From positions 93,457,675-93,521,674 of the forward strand of contig NC_080683.1 of NCBI RefSeq assembly GCF_030445035.2: DNA of 64,000 bases. The letters are read 5' to 3'. Below the pieces are notes generated by a model. That model saw only the letters and a list, made by a program, of their open reading frames with translations, was not told where the DNA came from and did not search any database. This stretch comes from Dasypus novemcinctus. Its lineage: Eukaryota > Chordata > Mammalia > Cingulata > Dasypodidae. Below are positions 1-13,672 of this stretch, one piece after another. The position numbers were made by a program, and so were the translations under genes. Within the stretch, counting starts at the first letter, position 1, and each line of letters starts with the position of its first letter.

Positions 1-1139
1 AGATCCTGTAGTGAATCAGGATCTCTCTGCATTGCTCATGTTTTAAATACCTAACTTCTTTTATTCTTCCAAGTATTTACTTTGACAGTATTACTGTAAA
101 TGAAATAGTTTAGTAATTTAAGCAGTATTATGCAAAAAGTATTCTATGAACTGTGCTATATACTATTAATCTTTTCACATATAATTATTTTCTACAGACT
201 AGCTTTTAAAACTATATGAAAAAATTTAAAATAGCATAATCTGATCATTTTAAACTCAAATCTATGCAAATGAAAATATGCCAGCATTGTTATCAGACTT
301 CATTTTATTATTGATCAAATAAATTGTAATACAGATTTCTTAACATTGTCTGCTGTTGTACGTGTACATAATAGTTCAGAATGCTTTCGTGATAATGAAA
401 ATAGTTTGTATAAAATTGTTATAAAATTAGAATTAATAAAGCTGTTAAATTAATTTTTAAATGATTTTTATGTCTCTTTTATTCTCTTTTACATTCATGA
501 GTTGAGTCATAAAAACAGCACATCCGAGTAAAATCTTTGACTTTCCCCACCAAACCCAGACAATTAGCCGTTCTTTTCTGTGTTCAAATCATTTTGTTTC
601 CTTTTGTTTTTTTTTTATAAATTCACGTTTGAAAGTATTCTAAGCAGCAGTTTTCAAACGTTTTGCTTTTAGTGAGGGTATCAAAGAGCCTTGTTTATGC
701 GGGCTCTATCATATTTACTGTATTAGAAATTCAAACATAAATTTTAAAAATATTTACCCATTCATTTAAAAATAATAATAAGCCCATTTCATGTTAAATA
801 ACCTATTTTTATAAATAACTATTTCTTTTGAAATCAAAAAGTATATAGTGAGAAAAATGGTGTTGTTTTACATTTTTTGCAACTCTTTCACGTCTGCCTC
901 TGCATATAGTCTATTGCAATGTGTTGTACTGTTTGAAGTGTGTGAAGAAAATGTAGTCTCATGCATAAATAAGTGATTGAAAAGGGAGGAGAATTTTAAG
1001 AAAATTTCCAGATAATTATGGATATTCTTCTTCAATATTGTATTAAAACTTGACAAATGATAATTTCATAACGTTAGCTGCCGTGGGGAATCTGAAACCA
1101 TATTCAGCTAGAGGCTGCCAATGTGAAAATACCAGAAAT

Positions 1140-1745
1140 GGGTTGGATTTTTTAACAGGAATTTATTAGAGTAAAATCTTACAGTTCCAACGCTGTGAAA
1201 TGTCCAAATCAAGGCATCATCAGAGATGCTGTCTCACCAAAAGTCAGTTTCTGGCAGATTCTGGATTCCTGCTACGTGGCAAGGCAAAATGGCAGCCAGA
1301 TTGCCTTTTCCTCCAGGCTCACTTTCTCCTCAAGCTCAGCTGTGGATGATCAGGCATATCCTTGTCTCTTCCCTGGCTCCTCTTTTCAGTTTCAGGCTGC
1401 TCTGCTGAGTCTAGCCTCCAGCCTGTCTCTCAACCTCTCTGGGTTGCTCTGTCTTTGTGCAGCTGTAGGCAATCCTGGAGTCCTCTCTCACACGGCAGGG
1501 TAAAAAAGGCAGCTCCCTTTTTCTGTGGCTTTTTTCTCTCTGCATGTTTCTCCCATTTATAAGGGTTCCAACAAGAGGGTCAAGATCTGTCCTGGGACAC
1601 ACCTCACTGAAGTACTCCAGTCAAAGGCCCCCAACTGAATTCAATCCATTCAAAGGCTCCTGTACCCACAGGAATGGATAAAGAACATGATCTTTTCTGG
1701 GATTCACAAAAGCTTCAAACTGTCACACATATTAACAAGCTCCTT
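1140..1745. repeat. Probable interspersed repeat, family not assigned
   Basis: The segment opens with a GGAATTTATTAG motif and continues with a CAGTTC / GTCCAAATCAAGG motif series. It closes near a motif of the AACATGATCTTTTCTGGG type and a TCACAC end. This order resembles a mammalian interspersed element that I remember as common in xenarthran genomes, but I cannot name the family. The short open frames on both strands have no recognisable protein content. Confidence 0.35.
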
Positions 1746-4179
1746 TTACATTAAAATCTGTTGGTCTGTTTTGCACTTAGAAAGGATCTTTTAGCCATAT
1801 GTGAGATTTTGTAATTTCATTCCTGTCATTTTGAATGTATTTGTTCACTGAGTTATTTCAGTCTTCCAAATGTTGACATATTTAGTTATTCAGAATAAAA
1901 AGTGTCACATTAGTTAATGCTGCCACTGATCTCATAAGAAAAAATCTTCAAGTATTGGTGAACTGTTAAGCTTACATTAACAGATACAAGTTTCCTAAAA
2001 TTCTTATTTTTTTTTTGTCATTGGCTTTTGATACTGTCAGTTTTCCTTGAACTGGCAAGCTTTCTTGTTCATTTCCTAGGAATAATCTTCTAAATACCAA
2101 ATTCTAAATAACTATAATTGGTCATTCAGCAGTTCTTTCAAGTAAAAATGGTATTTCATGAAAAAAAGAGTCTAGTTCCGCTCTCAACAGTTGCACAAGT
2201 TCTTTTCCTCATGACCATCATTGTACTTTAGAGTACAGCTATGCACTTTTTACATACTTCCCATTTCACACACAAAATATTAAAAATACCTGTATTCATG
2301 GGTTGAGATTTTTATAAAATGAATATTTTTTATTGCTTCATCAAGGACATTCTTAAGTGAAACCAGTTTTTGTTTTTTCTTACTATGAGTATAAGGTGGT
2401 ATAGAATACAAGAATTAGTACATTTTTGTGCCCCTTTATTATTCTTGCCACGGCTTCAACATTTTACCCACCACTGCTTTTGCACCATTGGTGCAAATAT
2501 CAACATATCACATTTTTGTATTGTTATGAAAATAGTGCTTATAGGGGAGTCCCTAAAAGTTCTCAGTGCCCCCTGGGTCCAGGAACCTTAACTTTGAGAA
2601 CAGCTGCTCCAGGAAGATAGCCTATAATAGAGAAATACAGAAAGTTTTCCTAACCACACTCCTCAGTTAAGTCAGTTTCTTAACCGATGTGCCCATGAAG
2701 TGAGCCTCCATTCCTGGTGTAGCATGGCAGCTTCTCTCACATTGTGCTGAATGTCAAGGCTGATAGGCTGCCCTTTAGTAAGCTCATTCATTCATAGCTC
2801 TTCCACCAATAGAGTTATGTGCTTAGCCAGTGTCCATTGCATTTATTCTAAAACCAGGTTATGCCAGTTTCACAACCTATAATTGCATGATTTAAAAATA
2901 TGTAAATAGAGGAAGTGTGTATTCAAAAAGGAAAAAGTGTTTCTCAAGACATCGTAAAAACTTAATTTAGTGTGGAGCATATTTGTAAAAGATTAAGGGG
3001 AGTCTCATAAAAACCTTGACGGATACTACATTCCCTCACAAATATATTGAGTTTCTTCCTGTATTTTAAAGGAAGGAAAGTTGGATATTGTGGTGTGCTA
3101 TGAGTGTGTTCTCTGAAGGAAAGACAAGGGAACTCCAACTAGTATACCCACATTCAAAGAAATCACGTTAGCACTCCTTCACAAGATTACTTCGCAAGAT
3201 TGGTGAATGTGAATAAACATAGATATTTTTAATTGAAATAAAATTCTTGAATTAATGCCTGTGTTATTTTTTATGATTCTCCACTTACCCAGCTTTTCCA
3301 GGGAATTGGTTAACCACTGGTCAGGAAGACATTGGATAAGATAATTTCTCTGTGGCTATCCATGAGCTAGGAACAAGTTTGTTTTAGTTTCTGTGACAGT
3401 AAAATATCCTGTCTTCCATTAATTGCCCTTTGTTTTTGTATCTGAGACTGGGTAAGTTTGAGTTTGTAGAGGATTTAGATAACCTTTAAGAAATAGAGCT
3501 ATTACAGGTCAGATTTCTTAATGATACTGAAACTTAAAGGTACCACAAATACATTTTTAACTGATGTGCGTAATGTTTTACTGAACTGGAAACTGCTCTA
3601 AACAAGCAAACTTGGATGTTAGGGCTTGGAAATTTTCACGAAAGTTTACATTGTAAGATTTCCCAAAGGACTAGAACTATAATAAATATGAAAATAGACT
3701 CATGGCTTAATCAGGTGTTGAGTGAGTGAGTGGTAGATGGTAGCAGTTCATTGACATCAGCATTGTGCTGGCGAGGTATATATGTTGTCCTTGATAGTTG
3801 CATCATGTCAGGGTGCAGAGAAACAAATGACTTGGATTCTTTGCCTGGCTCACCAATCACTGTGAGTTCATAAAGATTATGTTCCTAATTCCCTCCCTCA
3901 TAGTAAGCCTGCAATAAGAGATGGTTGTTTTCTAGAATTAGGGAATTAATTTACACTCTTACAGTATGTTTACAACCAATACACACACTGGCAGGCAGAC
4001 AGGCTAGAGCAAAGTGATTTTGTGACCAAATGGTTAAGAAACCCATTAGCCTCAATCTTTTTAGCCCCAGACTGAATCACAAGCATGGTCAGCTAATCAA
4101 TGAAATTATTCGTAGATACAAATGGATCCCTCCAAGTTCTTGATTGCACAATGGTCACATATTCATGGCCAACAGTCTT

Positions 4180-7100
4180 GCCTAGTTTTTTTAAAATAAA
4201 ATTTTGTTAAAATATTCATACATGAACATACATAAACAATACATATTTAGTAAAAATTGTGAACTTACAAAACAAACATGCATATCATACAAGGCTCCCA
4301 TACATCACCCCACCACCAACACCTTGCATTGTTGTGAAACATTTATTACAAACTGGAAAGAGCATCATGAAATTATTACTAACTATAGCTCATATATTAC
4401 ATTTGGTGTGTTTTTCCCTCAACGCACTTGATTACTAACATCCTGTCTAGGTATTATACATTTGTTGTGTTTCATGGGAGAACATTTTCATATTTGTCCT
4501 GTTATGCACAGTCCATCTTCTACCACTGGATTTCCTGTGTTATACAGCCCCATATTTTGTACGGTCCATTCAAGGTGTAAACTCAGTGGCTTTCACTTTT
4601 ATCACAGTTGTGCTGTCATCACCTCAGTCAATTTTTGAACATTTTCATTACTCCAAACGGAAAAATCCCATAGCCTCCTTATATTGTCTCTTAGAATTGA
4701 TGTATCTTATTTGCCATTGCTTCAAAAATATTACAATATTACTGATAACTGTGATAAGTTTCATTAGCTGTAATTTTCTCATGTATCACCATATTCTTAA
4801 CACTTTGTTAAAGAACATTATTATACTACAATCTTCATCCACCACTGAAATCATTGTTACATAGTCCCTAGTTTATTCTCTAGCTTTCTTTCAATTGACA
4901 TTTGTGTCCCCAGATTATCCCTTTCAGGCACAATCACATTTATAAATCAGCAGTGTTAGTTACACTCACTATAATGTGTTATCATCAACTCTTTTCATTT
5001 CTACACTTTTACAGTAAACCTTATTAGTGTCCCCCACATAGGGGAGCCCCACGCGCAAGGAGTGCGCCCCATAAGGAGAGGCACCCAGCATGAAAGAAAG
5101 TGCAGGCTGCCCAGGAATGGCATCGCACACACGGAGAACTGACACAAGATGACACAACAAAAAGAAACCCAGATTCCTGGTGCCGCTAATAAGGATAGAA
5201 GCGGTCGCAGAAGAACACACAGCGAATGGACACAGAGAGCAGACAATTTGGGGGGGGGATGGGAGAGAGGAAATAAATAAATAAATCTTTTAAAAAAATT
5301 CTATGTATATGAAGCATCAGCTCTCATTTTCAACCCACATTCTATCTCCTGGTAACCTATACTCTATAGTTTACCTCTGTGAATTTACTCATCGGATTTA
5401 GTTCATATTAGTGAGACCATACACTATGTGTCCTTTGGTGTCTGGCTTATTTCATTCAACATAATTGTTGTCATATTCTGATTTCACTTTTTCTTACAGG
5501 TGAATAGCATTCCATTGTATGTACATACCACATTTCGTTTATCCATTCATCAGTTGGTGGACACTTAGGCTCCAATTCTTAAGCAATTGTGAGTAATGCT
5601 GCTTTGCACAGCGGTGTGCAAATATCAGTTCAGGCCTTACTTTCAGTTCTTCTGAATATATTCCTAGTAATGGGATTGCTGGATGAGACAGCAGTTCTAT
5701 ATTCAGCTTCTGGAGGAATCATTCTACATTCCCACCAACAGTGAAGGAGTGTTCCTATTTCTCCACATCCTCTCCATCACTTATAATTTTTTGTTTTTTT
5801 TTTTTTTTAAATAATGGCCATTCTATAAGGTGTGAAGTGGTTTCTTATTATAGTTTTGATCTGCATTTCCATAAGAGCTAGTGGTATTGAGCCTTTTTTC
5901 ATGTGATTTCTGGCCATTTCCATTTCCTCTTTGGAGACACATCTATTCAAGTATTTTGCCCAGTTTTAAATTGGGTTGCTTGTCTTTTTTATCATTGAGT
6001 TGTATCATCTCTTTATATAACATGGATATCAAATCCTTAGATATGTGCTTTCCAAATATTTTCTCCCAGTGAGTAGGCTGCCTTTTAATGTTCTTAACAA
6101 AGTCTTTTGAAGAACAAAAGTGCTTACTTTTGAGGAGGTCCCATTTATCTATTTTTTCTTTTGTTGCTGATGATTTGACTTTAAGGTTTAAGAAACTACC
6201 ACCTACCACAAGATCTTGAAGATGGTATTTTTTTCTAGGAGTCTTATGGTTAGAGCTTTTATATTTAAGTCTTTGATCCATTTTGAGTTAATTTTTGGAT
6301 AAGGGGTGACATAGGGGTCCTCTTTCTTTTAGATATGGATACCCAGTTCTCCCAGCACTATTTGTTGAAAAGACTGTTCTGGCCCAGCTGGGTGGGCTTG
6401 ACAACCTTGTCAAAAATCACTTGACTACAGATGTCAGGGTCTGTTTCTGAGTTCTCAGTTTGGTTCCATTGGTCCAAAAATCTATCTTTATGCCAGTACC
6501 ATGCTGTTTTTACTACTGTATGTGCTTCAAAATCAGAAATGAGAGTCCTCCAAATTTGTTCTTTTTTTTTGAAGACATCTTTGGATATTTAGGCCCCATA
6601 CCCTTCCAAATAAATTTGATCATTGGCTTTTCCATTTCTGCAAAAAAGGCTCTTGGAATTTTTTGGGGATTGTGTAGAACCTAGGAAGCAATTTGGTTAT
6701 AATTGACATCTTAATGACAGTCTTCCAATCCATGAGCATGGAATGTCTTTCCGTTTATTTAGGTCTTCGTTGGCCTCTTTTAGCAATGTTTTGGAGTTTT
6801 CTGAATACAGATCCTTTATGTCCTTGGTTAAGTTTATTCTTAACTATGTGATTGTTTTAGTTGCTCTTATAAATAGATTTTTGTCCCCCTGACTTCCTCT
6901 TCTGATTGCTCATCAGTAGGTTATAGAAATGCTGTGTTGAGTTTTGCATATTATTCTAGTGGAATTTTGGGGATTTCTAGATAGAGAATCATAGCATTAG
7001 CAAAAAGTGGCAATTATACATCTTCCTTTCCTATTTGGGGGCCTTTTATTTCTTTATGTTGTCTAATTGTTCTCGCTAGAACATCTAGCACAAAATTGAA

Positions 7101-10100
7101 TAACAGTGGTGACAATGAGCATCCTTGTCTTGTTCCCAGTCTCAGTGGGAACAGTCTTTCACCATTGTCTATAATACAATCCTAGCTGTGGGTTTTTCAT
7201 ATATGCACTATTCTATAATATGCTTATTTCATAGCATCTTTCCCTGGTTTTGGCATTAGGGTTATGTTGGTTTCATAGAATGAGTTTGGTAGTGTTCCTT
7301 ACTGTTCAGTTTTTTAGAAGAGCTTGAGCAAGACTGGCATTAAATCATCTCTGAATGGTTTGTACAGTTCACTTGTGTAATCATCTGGTCCTGGGCTTTT
7401 CACCTTTAGGAGATTTTTTATGACTTTTCAGTGTCTTTATTTGTGATTGGTTTGTTGAAGTCTTCTCTTTCTTTTAGAGTCAGTGTAGTTTGTTTTTGTG
7501 TTACCAAGAATTTGCCCATCTCGTCTTTGCCTAGTTTTTTTGGCATGCAGTTGTTCATGGTATCCTCTTATGATCTTGCTTATTTCTGTGGGGTCAGTGG
7601 TAATCTGCCCCCTCTCATTTCTGATTATATTTATTTGCAAATTTTTTTCTTTTTTTCTTTGTTAGTCTAGCTAAGGTTTCGTTGATTTTATTCATCTCAA
7701 AGAACAAACTTTTGGTTCTGTTGATTCTGTTGTTTTGTTGTTGTTGTTGTTGTTCTCAAATTCATTTATTTCTGCTCTGATCTTTATTATTTCTTTCCTT
7801 GAGCTTGGTTTGGGATTAATTTGCTGTTCTTTTTCTACTTCTCCGGGTGTGCAGTTAGGTCTTAAATTTTAGCTCTTTTTTTTAATGTAAATATTGAGGG
7901 CTAGAAATCTATAAATTTCCCTCTCAGCTCTGCCTTTGCTGTATCCCACTCAAGAGCTTTACTGATTTCTCTTGCAACTTGTCCTTTGACCCACTGGTTA
8001 TATAAGACTGTCATTTAATCTCCAAATATTTATGGATTTTCCCTTTTTCCATTATTGATGTCAAGTTTCATTCCATTATGATTAGAGAAAGTGGTTTGTA
8101 TAATTTCATTCTTTATAAATTTATTGAGACCTGACTTATGACCAACATATGGTCTATTCTGGAGAAGGGCCCATGAGCACTTGAAAAGAATGTATATCCT
8201 GCCATTTGGGGATGTAATGCTCTATAAATGTCTATTAAGACTAGTTCCTTTATCATATTATTCAAGCTCTCTATTTATCCTCTGTCCAGATGTTCTATCC
8301 AGTACCAAAAGGTGTCTATTGAAGCCTCCAACCATTATTGTAGAGACATCTGTTTCTCCCTTCAGCTTTGTTAGTGTGTGCCTCATGTATCTTGTGGACT
8401 GAGGTTAGGTGCATTAATACTTAGTATAGTTATTTCTTCTTCCTGAATTGCCTAGTTTATTAATATATATCCTTCTTCATCCCTTATAACAGTTTTACAT
8501 TTAAAGTCTATTTTGTACGATGTTAGCATCACTACTCTAGATCTTGTTTGGTTACTATTTGCATAGGATATCTTTTTCCAACCTTTTACTTTCAACCTGG
8601 TTGTGTCTTTATGTCTAAGGTGAGTCTCTTATAGAAAGCATAGAGATGGCTTGTATTTTTTTATCCATTCTGTCAATCTATATCTTTTGATTGGGGATTT
8701 CAACCCATTAACATTCATTGTTACTAATGTAAATGCATAGTCCATTCATTTTCTCCTTTGTCATATTGTGGTATTGTCTTTTTACCTTTTATGTTACCCT
8801 TACTAATAATCTTCATTTCAACACTGTTCTCCAAGTCTCTCACCCTTGTTTTTTTTCTTTCATGCTGCAGGACTCCCTTTACTATCTCTTGTAAATCTAG
8901 TCTTTTGGCAACATACTCTCTCAGGTTTTGTCTCTGAAGACTTTAAACTCACCTTAATTTTTTGAAGGACAATTTTACCAGATACAGAATTCTTGGCCAG
9001 CAGTTTTTCTTCTTCAGTACCTCAACTGTATCATACCACTTTCTTTTCACCTCCATGGTTTCTGGTGAGCAATTGGCACAGTATTAAAAAGATTCCCTTT
9101 ATGTACTGCTTTGCTTTTCTCTTGCTGCTTTCATAATCCTCTCTTCATCTCTGGTATTTTTCATTCTAAGTAGTAGATGTGTCAGAGTTGGATTTATTGT
9201 TTGGGATGTGTTCTTGAATATTGATATTTATGTTGAAAGAGGGTTAGGAAGTTTTCAGTCATTATTTCCTTAGTTATTCTTTCTGCTCCTTTCTGTTCCC
9301 TTTATGGGACACCAGTAACATGTATATTTGTGTGTTTCACGTTGTCATTCAATTCCCTGAGGTCCTGTTCCATTTTCATTTCTTTTCTCTTTCTGCTGTC
9401 CTGTCTTTTCAAGTTCAGAAATTCTGTCCTCAATTTCACTAATTTTATCCTCTATCAATTCAAATTTGCTATTATATGACTCTGATGTGTTTTTTTTTAT
9501 CTCAACTGTTGTGTCTTTTATTCCCATAAGCTGTGTTACTTTTCTTTGCAGGTTTTCAAATTGTTCTTTATACTCACCCAGTATCTTCTTAGCACCTTTT
9601 ATCTCTTTAGTTATATTTTCCTTCAACTCCTTGAATTGATTTAGGAGATTTGTATGATTATCATTAATAGGTTGTCTTAAATCCTGCGTCTTATCAGGAT
9701 TTTTGGTTTATTCCTTTGACTGGGCCATCACTTTCTGTTTCCTAGTATGGCTTGTAATTTTTTGCTGATGTCTAGGCATCTGAATAAGTTGGTGAATTTA
9801 CACTGACAGTCAATTTCTCTCTTTTGCCTAGTGGTTTTGTTTTACGGCTCTTCTTTGATTTTTGGTTCAGTAGATTCTATGTCTTTAAAATTACCCAGCT
9901 TAAGTTATCAAAATAGGACCAGGGACTCACTAATGGGGTCCAGAATTGCTCACAGAGGTTTGGGATGAGAGAGATCAGTGATTTTTCTCCTTGTAGTTTC
10001 CTGGCTGGCCAGAAGATGGCACTTGTCAGTGAACCTTTCCAGGGAGGTGACTCTTTCATTTTTCACTTACTGGTGATTCTGGTCTGGCCAGAGCTGAGAT

Positions 10101-10485
10101 TGAAACTGGACTTTGCTGGTCAAATTCACTGAAGGGAAACTGCTCTCCACCCCCTGCCACACACTCCCTCTTCCCAAGGAGGAAGGCATCTGTTCTCCTC
10201 TCAGTTGGCTGCAGTGAGCCACAGATTTTATCCAGGCTGCACACCTTGAAGGAGGGGGATGGGGACCCTTCCTGGCTACCTCGGGGTTAATAACTCATGG
10301 CTTTCATTTTGGCTGCTTCGTCTCTCTGTTCTCTGCCCTCCTAGGGGAATGGCACAGCACTCTCCTTGTCTACAGATCCTCAAAACAGGTCCCTTGGACA
10401 GCTTTTGGCCCTTCCTCTGTTGTTTTTGTGAGAAGGTCAAGTTCTGCCTACCTCCTCTGATACCATCTTCTTTCTTTCTTTCCAG
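4180..10485 (-). mobile_element. Old, nearly full-length LINE-1, antisense to DSE, ORFs broken
   Basis: On the + strand this reads as a reverse-complemented LINE-1. A T-rich stretch near 4185 is the former poly-A end and the 3' UTR runs to about 5900. ORF2 C-terminal code lies near 5943-6281, where the minus frame shows the QPTHWEKIFGKHIS signature. Reverse-transcriptase and linker code follows, including a fragment at 7437-7640, then endonuclease-region code to about 8750. ORF1-like coiled coil is at 9345-9626 on the minus strand (heptad-rich, with repeated EIEDRISELE). The 5' UTR ends near 10485. Stops and frameshifts break both ORFs, so it is dead. I saw no clear target-site duplication. 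The subfamily is not determined; parts of the ORF1 side resemble older L1M or HAL1-type elements. A (GTT)n run lies at about 7731-7755. Confidence 0.85.
5023..5300 (+). mobile_element. 5'-truncated DAS-type SINE nested in LINE-1 3' UTR
   Basis: This matches the body and tail of the long armadillo SINE: the CCCACGCGCAAGGAGTGCG motif, the CAGGAATGGC and AGAAGAACACACAGCGAATG motifs, then an AAATAAATAAATC-TTT-A tail. The tRNA-like head with the A and B boxes is absent, so the copy is 5'-truncated. It interrupts the 3' UTR of the antisense LINE-1 and is therefore younger than that element. Short ORFs on its minus strand are SINE translations, not genes. Confidence 0.8.
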
Positions 10486-11528
10486 ATATACTTATTGAGA
10501 ATCTCTGATGTGCGACTCATTGTTCTGGGACTGGGGATCCAATAGCCAAACAATAGAAAAAAAATATTCTTGCCTGTGTAGAACTTAAATTCTAGTGGGG
10601 TACTTTCTCCCACTAGAACTTAAGTCTATATTTATGAGCTTAAATAGTGCTAAGTGAAGAGGACAGAAGTAAGGAAGAAGAGTGAAATTTTATTGGTTGA
10701 AAATGATGGTGAAATTCTTCCAGATTGATGAAGGAAAACCTCAATCAAGATCATTTCTTTAATCCATGCTGAAGGAAGAACACAGTCTGGAATAGGTAAT
10801 CTCTCAGAACATTTTAAAGGTACTTAACCTGGGATCCTCAAATTCCTTGAATTTGTGGATTTGATGGGGGAAGTATTAAATCTTAATTTTCATTAAATCT
10901 AACTCAAATTTAGCATTTCTTTCAATCATGAATGTAGATTACCAACCATGGTAGGTAGTATTGGCAGAACCTGCAACTTTCACAAATAGACAACATGGAT
11001 ATGAAAGCTGTAAGCATCTCACAATATTTATGCCCATCCCTACTTATAAATTATGGTAGTTACTATCTATGTTGCTAAATCTTTTTTATTTAATGCCTTA
11101 ATAAAGAAGCTCATATATCACAATTTCAAAAAATACACATGGTTGGACTATCCATGGAACTGGGGGTAGGGTCAGGGGAAAGAGCAAGTGAAGTCTAGGG
11201 ATTTGCAGATCTGTGATTGAAATTACAATGTTTGGAATGTTGTTTTGACAGATATGGCAGGGGAGGGTTACCGGTGTAGGATGTCGGATGTGGGGGGTTA
11301 CAGTATACGGGACAAGGCACACCTGGGTCAGGCTTCTGTGGAATATACAAGTGTTCATCTTGTCAAAGTGTGTTGTGTCAGTGGGTGGAACAAGAATCCC
11401 TTGAGATAATAGGCAGTGCCTAATAAAAGAAAACAGACCAATAAAAAATATATGTGTATATACATATTGATAATTATATTTCAAAGTAGTAGATTTCCTT
11501 CTATGTATTATATTTTATGCATTTTAAT

Positions 11529-11627
11529 TTTTTTTTTTTTTTTGGTGAGGTACCAGGACCAGGAATTGAACCCTGGACCTAGTATGTAAAAAGCTGGCGC
11601 TCAACCACTGAGCCGCATTGGCTCCCC
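11529..11627 (-). mobile_element. Short tRNA-derived SINE (DAS-I type)
   Basis: Antisense copy: a T-run, then the reverse complement of a short tRNA-Ala-like head. It includes the inverse of a B box (GGTTCAAT-type, here AATTGAACCCTGG) and of an A box (TGGCTCAG-type). Length is about 100 bp, with no long body. Confidence 0.75.
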
Positions 11628-11640
11628 TGAGTTGGTTATT

Positions 11641-11743
11641 TCGTTTGTTTGCTTTTTACTTTTTCAGGAGGCACCAGGAACCAAACCCAGCAACCTCCCA
11701 TGTGGGAAGCAGGGTCTCAACTGCTTGAGCCACATCCATTCCC
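11641..11743 (-). mobile_element. Short tRNA-derived SINE (DAS-I type), diverged
   Basis: A second short antisense tRNA-derived unit lies only about 15 bp after the previous one, in the same orientation. The reverse-complement B-box region (ACCAAACCCAGC) and A-box region (GCTTGAGCCAC) are visible but mutated, and the T-run is eroded. Confidence 0.65.
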
Positions 11744-12150
11744 TAAAACATTTTGAGGAAGGGGCCAGTGCTTTACTAGATTGCCAAAATAGATTCATGG
11801 TAGTAAAATATTAAACTTTAATTTAATTCTTACTGAGGACTTTCTTCTACCTCCCACAGATACAATACACTCTCCATTTGTTTCCTTTTGTAGAGAGTAC
11901 ACAAATATATCCTGAACAGATGAGGAAGGTGTTCTGGATAACTCGTTGGAGTTCTGATTGTGAAACATCCTTTTTAGCTTCCTGTTTAATGCAGGCCACA
12001 CACTATTAAAATACTTACACAGAATAATGTAGCATGTCAAGCAAAATTTCACTTCCTAGAAAATGACAACTTTTAACACTTTACAGAAGATCAGTTTTTA
12101 GACTCCTCTAAAAGACATTTGAAGGACTTAAAGGCAGGGCAGTTTAATTT

Positions 12151-12568
12151 TTTTTTTAAGATTTATTTATTTATTTATCTTCCCTCCCCTCCCCCACCCC
12201 GGTTGTCTGTTCTCTGTGTCTATTTGCTGCGTCTTCTTCTTTGTTCACTTCTGTTGTTGTCAGCGGCCTGGGAATCTGTGTTTCTTTTTGTTGTGTCATC
12301 TTGCTGTGTCAGCTCTCCGTGTGGGCGGCACCATTCTTGGGCAGGCTGCACTTTTCTTTTGTGCTGGGCGGCTCTCCTTACGGGGCACACTCCTTGCACG
12401 TGGGGCTCCCCTATGCGGGGACACCCCTGCATGGCAGGGCACTCCTTGCGCGCATCAGCACTGCACATGGGCCAGCTCCACACGGGTCAAGGAAGCCCGG
12501 GGTTTGAACTGCGGACCTCCCATGTGGTAGACGGATGCCCTAACCACTGGGCCAAGTTCACCGCCCGT
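12151..12568 (-). mobile_element. Full-length DAS-type SINE in DSE intron
   Basis: The antisense copy starts with a T-run and AAGATTTATTTATTT (the inverted tail), followed by the whole body, and ends with the inverted tRNA-like head (ACCACTGGGCCAAG). It is flanked by a near-perfect 14-bp target-site duplication at 12137-12150 and 12569-12582 (GGGCAGTTTA plus a T-rich end, one mismatch). It yields overlapping open frames of 85-171 codons that are purely SINE translation. Confidence 0.9.
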
Positions 12569-13205
12569 GGGCAGTTTATTTTACAGGAAATAAGATGCAA
12601 GAATTCTGAATTAGAAACCATCATACTTGATTAAACCAGCCTTTCGTCACCATCCCTATCATGGTATTGGCCAAGCTGGCCTATCCAGATTGAGCGGTCA
12701 TGGACTGTGTAGCCCATGACCTTGGTCTTGTTCAGCCTCTGGAAGATAAGGTGGTATGTGTATGTGTGTGTGTATCTGGCTGCTTTAGCAAGACAGCTGT
12801 ATGCACAAAACTGAGAACCTCTTATGCAGTTAAAAAGGGAGAGGTAAGCATTAAGTAAATGGGTACGCCAGAGAATTTTGCCCTGCCCCTACAGGTTCTT
12901 CGCTTTGGATCCCCTAGAATATTTTCGACGACCTTTCATCAAGAGTAAAAAATTAAAAAAAAAAAATTCTCTACATCTCATATTGCCAGTAGCCTGAGAG
13001 AGAATAGCATTCACTCTGTAATTTTCACATTAGACAAACTTTATGCTTATGGGTGTAATGTGAAGGGATGTCAATTCAGTGTTGTTAAACCACTTGGATT
13101 GTATCTTCAATTGTGTCTTGAAGTCCTTTAGGAAATAATACTTTAAAAGAATAACGAAAGCTGTGAGACTTTTGTAATCATTTACATTGTGTTTTTCCTT
13201 TTCAG

Positions 13206-13459
13206 GCTGGTTAAAGATGCTCCTTGGGATGAAGTCCCACTTGCTCATTCCCTGGTTGGTTTTGCCACCGCCTATGACTTTTTGTACAACTACCTGAGCA
13301 AGATGCAACAGGAGAAGTTTCTTGAAGTGATTGCCAATGCCTCAGGATATATGTATGAAACATCATACAGGCGAGGTTGGGGGTTTCAGTACCTGCATAA
13401 TCATCAGCCCACCAACTGCATGGCTTTGCTCACCGGAAGCCTCGTTCTGATGAATCAAG
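13206..13459 (+). CDS. DSE: DSE coding exon (residues ~140-224)
   Basis: Part of dermatan sulfate epimerase (EC 5.1.3.19), an ER/Golgi membrane enzyme. It converts D-glucuronate in chondroitin to L-iduronate, creating dermatan sulfate. The acceptor is a pyrimidine-rich TTTTTCCTTTTCAG ending at 13205 and the donor is AAG|GTACGT at 13460. The exon starts on the last base of a split Trp codon and ends with one base of a split Gly codon, in phase with the next exon. The translation matches human DSE almost residue for residue, including [19 protein letters not shown]. The YLHNHQPTN motif (codons near 13390-13416) carries catalytic His205 at 13402-13404. The NAS sequon in IANASGYM is a potential N-glycosylation site. 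No stop or frameshift is seen. Confidence 0.96.
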
Positions 13460-13672
13460 GTACGTGTGGACATGGCAGAGGGGGTACCTGAGCTGACATC
13501 AGCTCTAGTTGCCACATTGTAAGCGATGACTTTTTATAAATCTCTTAGGTACATGTTCATACTAGGATCCTAACTGAGCCTTGAGATGAAGTAATGACAT
13601 GGGCATCTCTTAGCTAATTGAGAGACATCTCTTTTCTAATTTCTGTGAGTTTATTAACCTACATGTTGGAGT

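Larger units (their letters stand above)
1..13205 (+). other. DSE: DSE intron upstream of the first exon in the window
   Basis: No coding exon is visible here. The next exon begins with the last base of a codon and corresponds to about residue 139/140 of human DSE (958 residues). The exon carrying the start codon, signal peptide and first ~138 residues would give a long open frame, and none with that content is present, so it lies upstream of the window. The stretch is AT-rich. It holds a possible repeat (1140-1745), a long antisense LINE-1 (4180-10485) with a nested SINE, two short tRNA-derived SINEs and one full-length antisense SINE. In 1-1140, 1745-4180 and 12600-13205 I see only AT-rich unclassified sequence. 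Confidence 0.75.

Noticed and set aside
5943..6281. 112-codon minus-strand frame as a gene
   Set aside because: It is the C-terminal part of a dead LINE-1 ORF2, described with the LINE-1.
12119..12634. 171-codon + strand open frame
   Set aside because: Entirely the SINE at 12151-12568 plus flanks.
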